A stretch of 64,000 nt of DNA from CATQHW01 sp965215345. Lineage in GTDB: Bacteria; Spirochaetota; Spirochaetia; SZUA-6; Bin103. The notes below the pieces were generated by a model that had not been told where the DNA came from, made no database searches, and saw only the letters and a list, made by a program, of their open reading frames with translations. Position numbers and translations under genes: made by a program. The stretch lies in NCBI GenBank assembly GCA_965215345.1, contig CBDCDL010000001.1, positions 1 to 64,000 of the forward strand, given 5' to 3'. Positions 9,639 to 18,614 of this stretch are shown here, piece after piece (the first letter of the stretch is position 1; every line of letters begins with the position of its first letter).

Positions 9639-10357
9639 TCAAGGAAGGGCAAACGCGCCCGAGTCCACGCGCTGACAGGCGCGGCCATAGCGTTCCGGCG
9701 TATCGGTCGAAAGGAGCTGACCGCGCAGGGGATGCCCCAGCAGGGAGCGGCCGGCCGCGCGCAAGCCGGCGAACACCTCGCTGAAATCGCAGGGGGCGTC
9801 GGGCGGGATGCGGTCGAGGATTTCGGGTTGTAGGGCGTAGATCCCGGCGTTGACCCAGTAGTTGTCGAATACTTGGTCGGGCCGCGGTTTTTCCACGAAG
9901 CGGTCGATGCGGCCGCGCGCGTTGAGCCCGACGATGCCCCGCGTGGTCGGGTCGTCCAGCCGCACGAGCCCGATGCTGGCGATCTCGCCTTCGCGCTGGT
10001 GGTTTTGCCACAAGTCGCCTAGGTCGAAGTTGGTCAGGTTGTCTCCGTAGTACAGCAAAAAAGGCCCGTCAAAGAAGTCGGCCACTTGCCGCGCAGCGCC
10101 AGCCGTGCCGAGCAGGTCGTCCTCCAGCGAATAGGCAATCGACACCCCCCAAGCCCGGCCATCGCCGAAATAGTCGGCGATGACTTGGGGCAAGTGGTGG
10201 AGGTTGATGACGAGGTCGTCGAATCCGTGCCGGGCCAACAGGCGCACGACGTATTCGAGCAGGGGTTTGCCGGCAAAGGGGACCATGGCCTTGGGGATCG
10301 CGTCGGTGAGTGGACGCGGCGCGTACCGCGCCCGGCCGCTAGGACCATTGCCTTCAC
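9639..10357 (-). CDS. Sugar-phosphate nucleotidyltransferase (HddC/RmlA-like)
   Basis: About 239 residues. The N-terminus MVLAAGRGTR followed by RPLTDAIPKAMVPFAGKPL is the nucleotide-binding signature of NDP-sugar pyrophosphorylases; one base is lost between these halves near 10315. Further landmarks are YGDNLTNFDL (the metal-binding Asp) and VEKP. It should couple a sugar 1-phosphate to GTP, CTP or similar. Its start GTG overlaps the epimerase stop by 4 bp, and the kinase starts 12 bp after its stop. With the HddA-like kinase it suggests synthesis of a nucleotide-activated heptose or fucose-like sugar. Confidence 0.85.
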
Positions 10358-11470
10358 GCGCTAGCCCGGCGGAGGACGTTGGCCGCCCGCATCTTCGCTT
10401 GAGCCGCCGCGTAGAAGTCCGCGAGCTCGGGCTGCCTTTTGATCCACTCGATGTATTCGCCAATGGTCTGTTCGAGTGAGATCTCGGGCTGCCAGCCAAG
10501 GGCTTGCAGGGCCGCGCCAGAGGACACGGTGTGGCGGGTGTCGCCAAAGCGGTATTCGCCGCTTATGAGCGGTTCGATGGTGCGCCCGCCATGCGCGTTA
10601 CGAGTTGGGGCGTATTCGAGGACGGTGGTGCCGCGCTGTCCGGCGACGTTGAAGGAGCGGAAATCAGCGCGCTCGTCTTCGAGACAGAGGACATTGGCGC
10701 GGGCCACGTCGCCGACATGGACGTAGTCGCGCAGGGATTGCCGTCCTCGTAGCAGACCGGGGGCTGGCCGTGCAGGACGCGGAGGGCAAAAAATGCGGCC
10801 AATGCCCGAATAGGCATTGAAAAAGGAGTTGCGCGGCCCTTGGACGATGGAGTAGCGCATATTGACCGTGGGGATGTCGTATTTGCGGCCGAGGCTGAAG
10901 GAGGTTAGCTCGGCTGCGTATTTGGAGATGCCATAGGGGGTATGGGGGTTGACGGTGTCTTCGGTGATCGGCTGGTGTGCGAGGGCGGCGGCGCAATGGG
11001 GGCAGCCGACTTCCCACTCGGCTCTGGCTAGCTGGGCGTCGGGCCGGGCGTCGGGATAGATGATGCCGTGCTCGCCGCAGCGGTACTTGCCCTCGCCATA
11101 GACGGCTTGCGACGAGGCCAAGACCACTTTCCGCACGGGCAATTTGTGCGCGACGATCAGTTCGTAGAGCAGGGTCGCGCCGACCGCGTTGACGTGGTGG
11201 AAGGTGGAAAAGTCCGGCATGTAGTCTTGGTAGGCCGCTAGGTGAATGACGCCGTCGATGCCGTCGAGCGCGGCCAGCCAGTCGGCGCGTTGGCGCACGT
11301 CGCCGCGCATCTTTTCCACGCCGCGGGCAGATAGGCGGGCCAGCCTTGGGGGTGAACCCGCTCCTGGGAGGGAGTCGAGGATGCGGACTTGGTAGCCCGC
11401 GGCGACCGAGGCGATCTACGGTGTGCGAGCCGATAAAGCCGGCGCCGCCTGTGACTAGGATGTGGCGCAT
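10354..11470 (-). CDS. NAD-dependent sugar epimerase/dehydratase (extended SDR)
   Basis: About 370 residues. The N-terminal motif is MRHILVTGGAGFIGSH (TGxxGxxG); a shift near 11330-11430 scrambles the next 40 residues, after which GVIHLAAYQDYMPDF, VVLASSQAVYGEG and YGISKYAAE follow. The Ser and YxxxK are the catalytic triad of UDP-glucose 4-epimerase/GDP-mannose-dehydratase-like enzymes. An insert with CGEHGIIYPD and VGCPHCAAAL holds three cysteines and may bind a metal or be structural. A further short break near 10770 interrupts the middle. It is the first gene of the activated-sugar operon, which runs without gaps to 6.7 kb. Confidence 0.85.
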
Positions 11471-11598
11471 GGGTTGGGGCAGGGGTTTTTAGAGTGAACA
11501 AATTGAAGAAGGCGCTGCAAAAAGGACAGATTGTCTATATCGTCGCCGTCGTTGGGGGCTGAAGTACCTTATCGGCTAGCTAGGGCGGTGGATTAAGG
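11471..11598. other. Short intergenic region containing one copy of a 15-bp direct repeat
   Basis: This 128-bp gap lies between the start of the epimerase gene (-) and the end of the small coiled-coil gene (-). It should hold the promoter of the sugar operon. No clear -10/-35 pair was identified by eye. It contains the first copy of AAGTACCTTATCGGC. Confidence 0.4.
11562..11576. repeat. 15-bp direct repeat, copy 1
   Basis: AAGTACCTTATCGGC at this position recurs exactly, in the same orientation, at 11874-11888. The two copies flank the small coiled-coil/membrane gene. Confidence 0.7.
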
Positions 11599-11826
11599 TT
11601 AGCGGGTTAGTATCAGTGTGCCCAGTGCGATAAGGGTTGCTACCTGCATCCCGACCAACCAGCGCGTTAGCGCGTCGATTCGGCGGGATAGGTCGGCGAC
11701 AGCGCGTTCAACGCCATCAATCCGCTTTTCAATGGAGTCCAAGCGGCGGTCCAACTGCTCGGCAATTCCTTCTAAACGCCCAATGCGGCGGTCGTGGTCT
11801 TGGGCTTGCGTTACAGGCTCGGTCAT
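11599..11826 (-). CDS. Small coiled-coil protein with C-terminal membrane anchor
   Basis: This intact 75-residue protein has a clear two-part design. Residues about 10-55 form a charged heptad-like coiled coil with repeated Arg-Ile/Leu-Asp units (for example RRLDSIEKRIDGVERAVADL), and residues about 57-73 form one hydrophobic helix (WLVGMQVATLIALGTLIL). Similar short proteins are common near mobile or regulatory loci but have no assigned function. It is the only unbroken gene of the left piece between 9.6 and 17 kb. It is flanked by the two copies of a 15-bp direct repeat. No partner gene is obvious. Confidence 0.7.
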   Translation of the reverse strand: MTEPVTQAQDHDRRIGRLEGIAEQLDRRLDSIEKRIDGVERAVADLSRRIDALTRWLVGMQVATLIALGTLILTR

Positions 11827-11873
11827 GTCGATCTCCTTGTTGGCCTTGCGGCGCGTTCTAGGTAGGTGGCAAA

Positions 11874-11888
11874 AAGTACCTTATCGGC
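11874..11888. repeat. 15-bp direct repeat, copy 2
   Basis: Second exact copy of AAGTACCTTATCGGC, 312 bp from the first, just upstream of the small coiled-coil gene. Confidence 0.7.
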
Positions 11889-12028
11889 CAGATCGGGGCA
11901 AGATAGGTCGGCGGCCCACCTGGTTAGATAAAGCGCGGTATCCCGGCCAAGGGCGTCGCGGTTGACAGAAAATCGCTGTTGTGCGGATTTTCAGAGGTCG
12001 CAGTGAAATTGAACGGACGAAACAGAGC

Positions 12029-13149
12029 ATGCGCTACGCGCCCAGATAGCCCTCGCACTGGTCAGCTTAATTATCGGGATCGCCCTGTGCGAGCTGGCGT
12101 TGAGCTTCCTGCACCCGCAGCTCTTCCGCCGGCCCCCGGTCTGGTGCTACGATCCCGAGCTGGGTTGGAGCCACATCCCAGGCCGCGTCGGCCGCTTGGT
12201 CACCCCGGAATTCGACGTGGAAATGCAGATCAACAGCATGGGCTTGCGCGACCGCGAGTTCGCGGCAGAAAAGGCCGCGGGCGTCGGCCGCGTGGCCCTG
12301 TTCGGCGACTCGTTTGTCGAGGGGTGGGGCGTTCCCATAGAGGCCGCGGTCAGCCGCCAGCTCGAAGCCTGTCTCCGGCGGGAGGGGGCCGCCGTGGAGG
12401 AAGCTAACTTCGGGGTGGCTGGCTACGGCACCGACCAAGCACTGCTGTTTTTCGAGCAACAGGGGCCGCGCTTTGAGGCCGATGAAGTGGTGCTCTTTTT
12501 TTACGGCAACGACCTGTGGAACAATGCTTCGCGCCGGGCATGGCGCTGAGCGGGGCTTCAAGCCCTACTTCCCGGGTGCGGAGCAACGGGCAGCTCGCGC
12601 TCGCGGGCAGCCCGGTAAAGGAGTCAAGCTTTTGGCGACAGCCCGCAAATTCGTTGCCCCTCGCGGCGCGGTTGCAGGGCTATTTCTCCCAGCACTGGCA
12701 CTTGTACCGGCTGGCGCAAAAGGCGTGGCAGCCGGAGGTGCCGCGCGGGCAGCAGCAGGATTTTTACGCCGGCCTGTACGGCGCGGACGCGCGCTTTGCC
12801 CCGGCTTGGGAACTGACGGGCCGCATCCTCGCGGCCTTTAAGCGCAGCGTTGAGCAGCACGGCGCTCGCCTGACCGTTGTGTACGTGCCGTCGATCGTCC
12901 AAGTAGAAGAGGACAACTGGCGCGCCAAGCGCGCGCTGTACGGCCTGATTGGCGAGTTCGACCTGCGCAAGCCCAATGCCAAACTCGCCAGCTTTGCCGA
13001 AGAGTACGGATTCGCCCTGATCGACTTGCTCGACGAGTTCAGGGAACAGGCCCAAACCCAAACCCTGTATTTGGCGCGATAGCCACTGGAACGCGGCCGG
13101 CCACGCCTTGGCGGCCGAGCGGCTCTGCGCACATTTGCGGAGGCCCTAG
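12029..13149 (+). CDS. SGNH/GDSL-type hydrolase, membrane-anchored, frameshifted
   Basis: About 370 residues over three frames. An N-terminal membrane helix (IALALVSLIIGIALCELAL) is followed by an SGNH fold: block I is LFGDSFVEGWGV with the nucleophilic Ser, the Gly block is ANFGVAGYGTDQ, the Asn block is FYGNDLWN, and the catalytic Asp-His pair is in DSHWNAAGHALAAERL just before the stop. Such proteins deacetylate or esterify extracytoplasmic glycans. Breaks lie near 12045 (N-terminus), near 12540-12590 and near 13072. The start is uncertain because no frame joins an ATG directly to the membrane helix; ATG at 12029 with one lost base is the best choice. It is immediately followed by the YfhO gene. 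Confidence 0.72.
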
Positions 13150-13152
13150 CCC

Positions 13153-15514
13153 GTGGAGTGGCGCAAGGATCTGGGGGCGGTGGGGCTGCTCGGGGCGGCG
13201 GTGGCCATTTTCTTTGGCCGGCCGCCGCGCTAGAGGGGGCGTTTTTCGTGCAGGACGTGATGGTGCAAAACCACCCGTTCCGCGAGTTTTTCGCCCGCGC
13301 CCTGCGCGAGGGCCAATTGCCGCTGTGGAATGCGGCCATCAACTGCGGCTTCCCCCTGTTTGCCGAAGGCCAGGCCGGGCCCCTGTATCCGCCCAATGTG
13401 ATTTTGGCGCTGCTTTTGCCCACATGGGCCGCGCTGAATTGGAACATTGTCTTGCATTTGTGGTTAGCCGGCGTGGGCATGTACGCGCTGGTGCGCGCCT
13501 TTGGTGCGGTGCGGCCGGCCGCGCTGTGCGCCGGGCTGTGCTACGCCCTGAGCGGGTACATGGTCGTGCGGGCCATGTCGCCCAACTTCATCGACGTATG
13601 CGCTTGGTTGCCACTGCTGTTTTGGCTCGTCGAATCGCATCCTGAACCGAGGGCACTTTTTTTACGTGCTGCTCTTTGCGCTGGTGATTTGCCTGCAACT
13701 GCTGGCCGGCCATCCCCAAGCTGCCCTCTACGGAGCTGTCGCCGTTGCGGGTTACTGGCTCTATCGGAGCTGGGTGCAGGGCGCGGGGTGGGCGGCTTGG
13801 CTGGCGCTGGCCGGCGCACTCGTGCTGGGCGCGGCTCTCGCCGCGGTCCAGCTAGGGCCTACTGCCGAATTAGTGCAGCTATCCAATCGCGGGGCCGGCT
13901 TGTCGTGGGCCAGCTTTGTCGCGATGTCGCTGCCGCCCGAGCGGCTGGCTACCTTGTTGTGGCCCAACTTCTTCGGCAATTCGGCGCACGGCACGTACGG
14001 GAGCCCGGGAGGTGGGCTTCTTCATCCAGCTCTGCGCGTACGTCGGCGTGGTGCCCCTGTTTTTGGCTTGGGCGGCCCTGCGCGAGCGGCCGGACGGCCA
14101 AGTCGGTTTTTTTCGCGGTGCTCGGGCTCGCCGGGTTGGTGCTCGCGCTGGGCAAATACACGGCCATCTTTTCCCTTTTTTACGAAATTCCGGGGTTTAG
14201 CCTGTTCCGCATCCCAACGCGCTTTTTGTTGTGGTTTGCCTTGGGGGCGTCCGTGCTCTGCGGCCTCGGGCTCGACCAAGTGTTGCGCCGCCAGCGGCAC
14301 CGGCCGGCAAATGGCTGGCTGTTGGCCATAGTCCTCGGCGCGGCCAGTGTGGGCCTGCTGTGGGCCAGCGGGGTCGCGCTCTTGGGGGACGGTTCAGAAC
14401 CAACGCGCTACATCCACCACTTGCGCGGCGACGGCCTGCGGCTGATAGGGGCGTTGATAATCGGCGCGTACCTGCTCGGGCGGCGGGCGCGGCGGGCCGC
14501 AGCGTGGGCCGCGCCCGTGGCCATTTTTGCCGAGCTGTACAGCTTTGGCGCGGATTTTAATGGCACCATAGAGCCAGCCGCGTACACCGAGACCCCGGCC
14601 ACGGCGGGCGCGATTTTGGCCGACCACACGGCTGCTGCGCCGCCGCGGATCGTCAGCTTGGTCACCGAGCGGAACTCGCCCTTTGATTGGCACGGCGGCT
14701 GGGCCTACGACTTGGCGTCTTATCGGCGTTATAACGAAACCTTGCGGATGTATTCGGGGGGGCTGTACGGAGTGGCCAACGCCCTGCCCGGGATGGAGTC
14801 CGCTGCACCTGTATCGCCACGGGAATTCGCCCCGCGGCTATCCGGCGTTTGCCGCCTTGGCCGGGGTGGAATACGCGGTGCGCTACGGCCGCGGGGACAT
14901 GGACGTGCAACGTCTGCCGCGGCCTTGCCCCGGGCGTACGCAGTGGGCCAATTCCACCTCGCCACTAGTCCGCGGGCCGGGCTGAGTTATATGGCTCGCG
15001 GGTTTCCCATGCGGCGCGAAGTAGTATTGGAGGAAGCCCCGGCCGCCGCGATTGGACCGGGCGGCGCGGCGCGGATCGTCCGCTACGAGGACGAAGAAGT
15101 CGCCGTGGCTCTCGCCGACTCGGCTGGGGGAATTTTGGTCTTGAGCGATACCTACTACCCGGCTGGCGGGCCTTTGTCGATGGGGTTGAGCGGCCGATCC
15201 TCCGCGCCAATCACGTGTTCCGCGCCGTAGTGGTCCCGGCCGGGGCGCGCGAGGTCGTCTTTTCGTACGAGCCGAATAGTTTCCGCTATGGCTTGCTGGT
15301 CAGCGTGGCCGCGGCTGCGCTTTGGCTGGGGCTGGCTTGGGGCGGCCGGCGGCTGATCTTGCCGCTGGTGAAGAATATGCCGGCGGACGCGGGGGCGCAG
15401 TGGAAGGTCCGGGCCGCGCTGGGCGTCTTGATCGTCGTAATTCACGCCATAGCCACGCAAGGGCCTTTGTGGAGCGGGTGGCTCGAACGCCTGCGGCTAG
15501 GGGTGGGGTCGTGA
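13153..15514 (+). CDS. YfhO-family polytopic membrane protein, frameshifted
   Basis: About 785 residues if repaired. It has many membrane helices and the family's N-terminal signature LPLWNAAINCGFPLFAEGQ followed by GPLYPPN, with a C-terminal soluble strand region containing VVPAGAREVVFSYEP. YfhO proteins belong to the GT-C-like membrane glycosyltransferase relatives and in Firmicutes are linked to glycosylation of cell-envelope polymers. At least six shifts occur (about 13205, 13645, 14010, 14105, 14800, 15175), all at or near G or C runs. The GTG start at 13153 lies 3 bp after the SGNH stop; the end overlaps the next gene by 4 bp (GTGA). The three genes therefore form one operon. Confidence 0.78.
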
Positions 15515-16960
15515 CGGCCGGGATCGTTGGGTTGGCCGGAGGGGTCGCTGCGCTCGCGGTCTATGGGACGACCCTGTGCCCGACCGTGTACGTAGAAGGG
15601 AGCGGCGAGCTGATCGCGCGGCGTACGGGTTGGGAACGGCGCATCCGACCGGGTATCCCCTGTTCTGCCTCAGCAGCCGCTTGCTCGCGCTGGCCCTGCC
15701 GTGGGTCCGCCCGGCCCTGGCGGTCAATGCCGCATCGGCCCTGTTTGCCGCGGCCTGTTGCGGGGCCTTGGCGGCCGTGCTCTGCGGGCGCGGGGTGCGG
15801 CCCGTGGTGGCTTTGGCCGCGGCCTTGGCGTTGGCGTTTTCGCGCACCTTTTGGTCTCAGGCCGTCATCGCCGAAGTCTATGGCTTGGCCTTGCTGCTGG
15901 TGGTCTTGGTGCTGGCCCAAGCCCTTAGAGCGTGTGAGCGCAAGGAGCCGCGCCAGATACTCCTCTTGGGCTGGCTCATGGGCTTGGGTCTCACGGCTCA
16001 CTTGATGCAGGTGCTCGTGTGGCCGGGCGTGGTCGCGGTCTTGGCTTGGCGCTGGCCCGCGCTGTGGCGGCGGCCCCTGTTGCTGGCGCAGGGAATGCTC
16101 GCTGCGCTGGCAGGGTACAGCTTGGTGGCGTACCTGCCGCTGCGCAATGGCCGGGGCGCGGGGTTTCACTGGGGGCCGCTCGACGATGGCGCGGCCCTGT
16201 GGCAGCACTTGAGCGGCGCGCTGTATCGCTCGTCGTTTTTTCGTTGCCCTTAGAGGGCATGCTGCTCAACGCCCAGCGCTGGCTGGCGCAGGCGGCCGGC
16301 GAGTTCCACTTCACAGTAGTGCCGTTGATCGCTTGGGGGGGTGGGTGGGCTTGGCGCGGCGATCGCAGTGCGTTTGTCTTGGTTGGAGGGGCAATCCGCC
16401 TGCAACCTAATCGCCGCGCTCAACTACCACCGCGATCCCAATGGCCTGCCGGTGTTTTACCTGCTCAGCGTAGTGGGGTTGGCAGTGTGGTTGGGCATGG
16501 GGTTGGACGCGCTGGCTGGCCGGGTGCGGCCGGCCGTCTCGATTCCGCTCGCCGCGCTCGTGGTCGCCTTGGTGCTGACCGCGCACTACGCGGACTCCGA
16601 CCGCAGCGAAAATTGGGTCGCTGACCGCTATGGCCGCGACATTCTCGCCGACTTGCCCGAGGACGCGATCTTGATTACCGAGGGGGACGATGCGGCCTTT
16701 GTGCTCGACTACCTGTTGCGGATAGAGGGCTTGCGCCCGGATGTGACCCTGTACAACCGCTTGGGACGGGGGACGGATGTGCTCGACTGGGGCGAGCACG
16801 CGCTGCCGCCGGTGCGGCAGGAGCGCGTGCGCTGGCGACGCGAGGCCGCCTTGGCCCGGGGGGGTCGGCCCCTTTTTTATTTGGTCCCGCGCCGTGCGCC
16901 GATTGCGGGATGGGTGTTTGTGCCGGCCGGCTTGGTCTATCGGCCTGCAAGCACCCGACG
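15511..16960 (+). CDS. DUF2723 membrane protein (TMEM260-like glycosyltransferase candidate), C-terminus not resolved
   Basis: Membrane protein whose N-terminus has the DUF2723 signature: YVEGSGELIAAAY followed by LGTAHPTGYPL, reached after one shift near 15625. This loop carries the acidic residues expected of a GT-C enzyme; the eukaryotic relative TMEM260 is a protein O-mannosyltransferase. About ten membrane helices follow, then a soluble C-terminal part (LPEDAILITEGDDAAFVLDYLL and VFVPAGLVYR). Additional shifts lie near 16245 and 16340. After the VYR segment at about 16950 the sequence changes character, so the natural end is either here or lost at a junction. It is coupled by GTGA overlap to YfhO, which suggests a surface glycosylation operon. 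Confidence 0.75.
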
Positions 16961-17387
16961 AGACAGCTCCCTTCGCCGGCCTGATCGACGAGCTGGCGCT
17001 GCACGGCAGCGGCCTGTTGCCGGGCGACGTACGGGCCAGCATCGCCGTCCACCGCCGGGCCGACGGCGAGCTCTCCTCGGGCGTGATTCCGCGCCCCGTC
17101 TCCGGCTGGGGCCGCTTCGGCGCCGAAGTGCAGACTCCAGACGGCACCGGCGGTCGAGTTCTCCGTCACTGCGCCTGACGGGACCGTCCTCCGCAGCGGC
17201 GTAAGCCCCGGCGACTCGCTGGCCGACCTGGACGCCCCCGCGCTGCGGCTGGCCGCGCGCCTGACCAGTTCCGACCCCGGCCGCACCCCCGTGCTGCGCT
17301 CCTGGTCCCTGCACCCCGCGGCCGCAGCGCAGGCGACGCTGTTCGGGGAGGCGGAACCAGGGAGCCTCGACATCGATTCCCCTGGGC
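16955..17387 (+). pseudogene. C-terminal fragment of a LamG-like extracellular protein, no start
   Basis: Reading from about 16955 the plus strand encodes PFAGLIDELALHGSGLLPGD, the conserved end of a LamG/concanavalin-like domain, then a beta-rich stretch with SGWGRFGAEV and, after one shift near 17155, PAVEFSVTAPDGTVLRSG and LRLAARLTSSDPGRTPVLRSW. No start codon or signal peptide precedes it; upstream is the end of the DUF2723 protein in another frame. After about 17385 the frame has no family features. The piece therefore looks like a gene remnant or a joining artefact between the two halves of the window. Its codon use resembles the right half more than the left. Confidence 0.5.
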
Positions 17388-17573
17388 TGACGCGAGCTGC
17401 CGCAGGTCGGCGTCCGGCGGCACGTCGTGGTTCAGGTCCGCGGGACTGACCCGCACGTCGGGCCGGCGCGGCACGCGCGCGAAGCGGCGCACCAGCTCGA
17501 CGTTGCGGTGTGCGGACACCGTGCTCCAGTCGCGGAACGTATCGTGCAGACGGTCGCTGCTGCGTGGGGTCAT
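17388..17573 (-). CDS. Unrecognised protein, N-terminal part only
   Basis: ATG at 17573 overlaps the stop of the Asp-box gene by 4 bp (ATGA), which argues that translation really starts here. About 60 residues follow, including DTFRDWSTVSAHRNVELVRR and VRVSPADLNHDVPPDADL. After about 17388 the frame runs antisense to the LamG fragment and loses any protein character, so the gene is probably cut off at a junction. I do not recognise the family. It would be the fourth gene of the creatininase - M20 - Asp-box operon. Confidence 0.4.
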
Positions 17574-18595
17574 CGGTCGACCTCCCGCAGGCGCACGGCG
17601 CGGACCTCGCAATCGTCGTCCACGAAGTCGGTATGGAACACGCACAGCAGGTCGCCGTCCGGAAGCCGCAGCACGCTCGGGTAGCCGCAGGCGGTGGCCC
17701 AGCCCCGGTAGGGACCGGCCGACCGGTAGAGCATCCCCTGGTGGTGCCACGACTCGCCGTCATCCCAGCTCGCGCTGAAGCCGATGCCCGGCCGCCGCTC
17801 GTGCATGTCGCGATACACGCAGATGATGGCGCGGCGCAGCGCCGCCAGGCGCGGGCAGTGGCCGTGGAACCCGGTCGCGGCCAGCGGCGTCCAGCTCCGG
17901 CCGCCATCCTCGGAGTAGCTCTGGTAGGAGGCGTAGGGCGGTGCGTCGCTGCGCAGCACGGTGAGCAGCCGTCCGTCCGCCAGCGGGAGCGTGTCGGGCT
18001 CGCGCAGTTCGAGCGTGGCGTCGCGGCTCAGCAGCACCCGCTCCGACCAGGAGTCGCCGCGGTCGCGCGAGAACGCGATCGCGGCCAGGTTGGGCTCTCC
18101 CGGCGCATCTGAGCCCTGAAAGCCCATCAGCAGGCGGCCGTCCGGCAGCCCGCGCACCACGCCCCGGCCGTACGGCTCGCTGAAGGCGGCGAACACGCGG
18201 ATCTCCGGGCCGGGCGGCTCCCAGGTGCGTCCGCCGTCGCTCGATCGCACGGCGTAGGTGTGGAACCGGCCGCAGTTCCAGCGCGCCTTGCCGGCCAGCA
18301 TCAGCAGCGTGCCGTCGTCGAGCTGCAGCAGGCGCTGGGCGCCGAACCAGTCCCAGCCCGGCTCCGCCAGCAGCGGCATGGGCTCCTCCCAGGTCGCCCC
18401 GCCGTCCGCCGAGCGCGTGGCCACCACCGCGCCGTGGGACTCCTGGAACATGGTGCGCCCCACCCGGTAGGCGACGAACAGGCTGCCGTCGGCCAAAACG
18501 GCGGCCCCGGCGCGCGAGCGATGGCGCCTGCTGCCGCCGCCGGCTACCACGGCCTCGCCGGTGACCGAGAGCACCGCGTTCGCGTCGGAAGTCAT
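17570..18595 (-). CDS. Asp-box (BNR) propeller protein, sialidase superfamily
   Basis: Intact 341-residue protein with five Asp-box motifs of the S-x-D-x-G-x-T/S-W type (SADGGATW near residue 63, SSDGGRTW, SRDRGDSW, SEDGGRSW, SWDDGESW), one on each of several blades of a six-bladed propeller. Members include exo-sialidases and many unassigned glycosidases. No signal peptide is visible, so it should be cytosolic. It lies 19 bp after the M20 peptidase, in an operon with creatininase and M20 genes, which points to removal of an N-acyl or glycosyl group from an imported compound. Without an alignment the arginine triad of true sialidases cannot be confirmed. Confidence 0.8.
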   Translation of the reverse strand: MTSDANAVLSVTGEAVVAGGGSRRHRSRAGAAVLADGSLFVAYRVGRTMFQESHGAVVATRSADGGATWEEPMPLLAEPGWDWFGAQRLLQLDDGTLLMLAGKARWNCGRFHTYAVRSSDGGRTWEPPGPEIRVFAAFSEPYGRGVVRGLPDGRLLMGFQGSDAPGEPNLAAIAFSRDRGDSWSERVLLSRDATLELREPDTLPLADGRLLTVLRSDAPPYASYQSYSEDGGRSWTPLAATGFHGHCPRLAALRRAIICVYRDMHERRPGIGFSASWDDGESWHHQGMLYRSAGPYRGWATACGYPSVLRLPDGDLLCVFHTDFVDDDCEVRAVRLREVDR

Positions 18596-18614
18596 GGCCG
18601 GCGGCCCGACGCCG

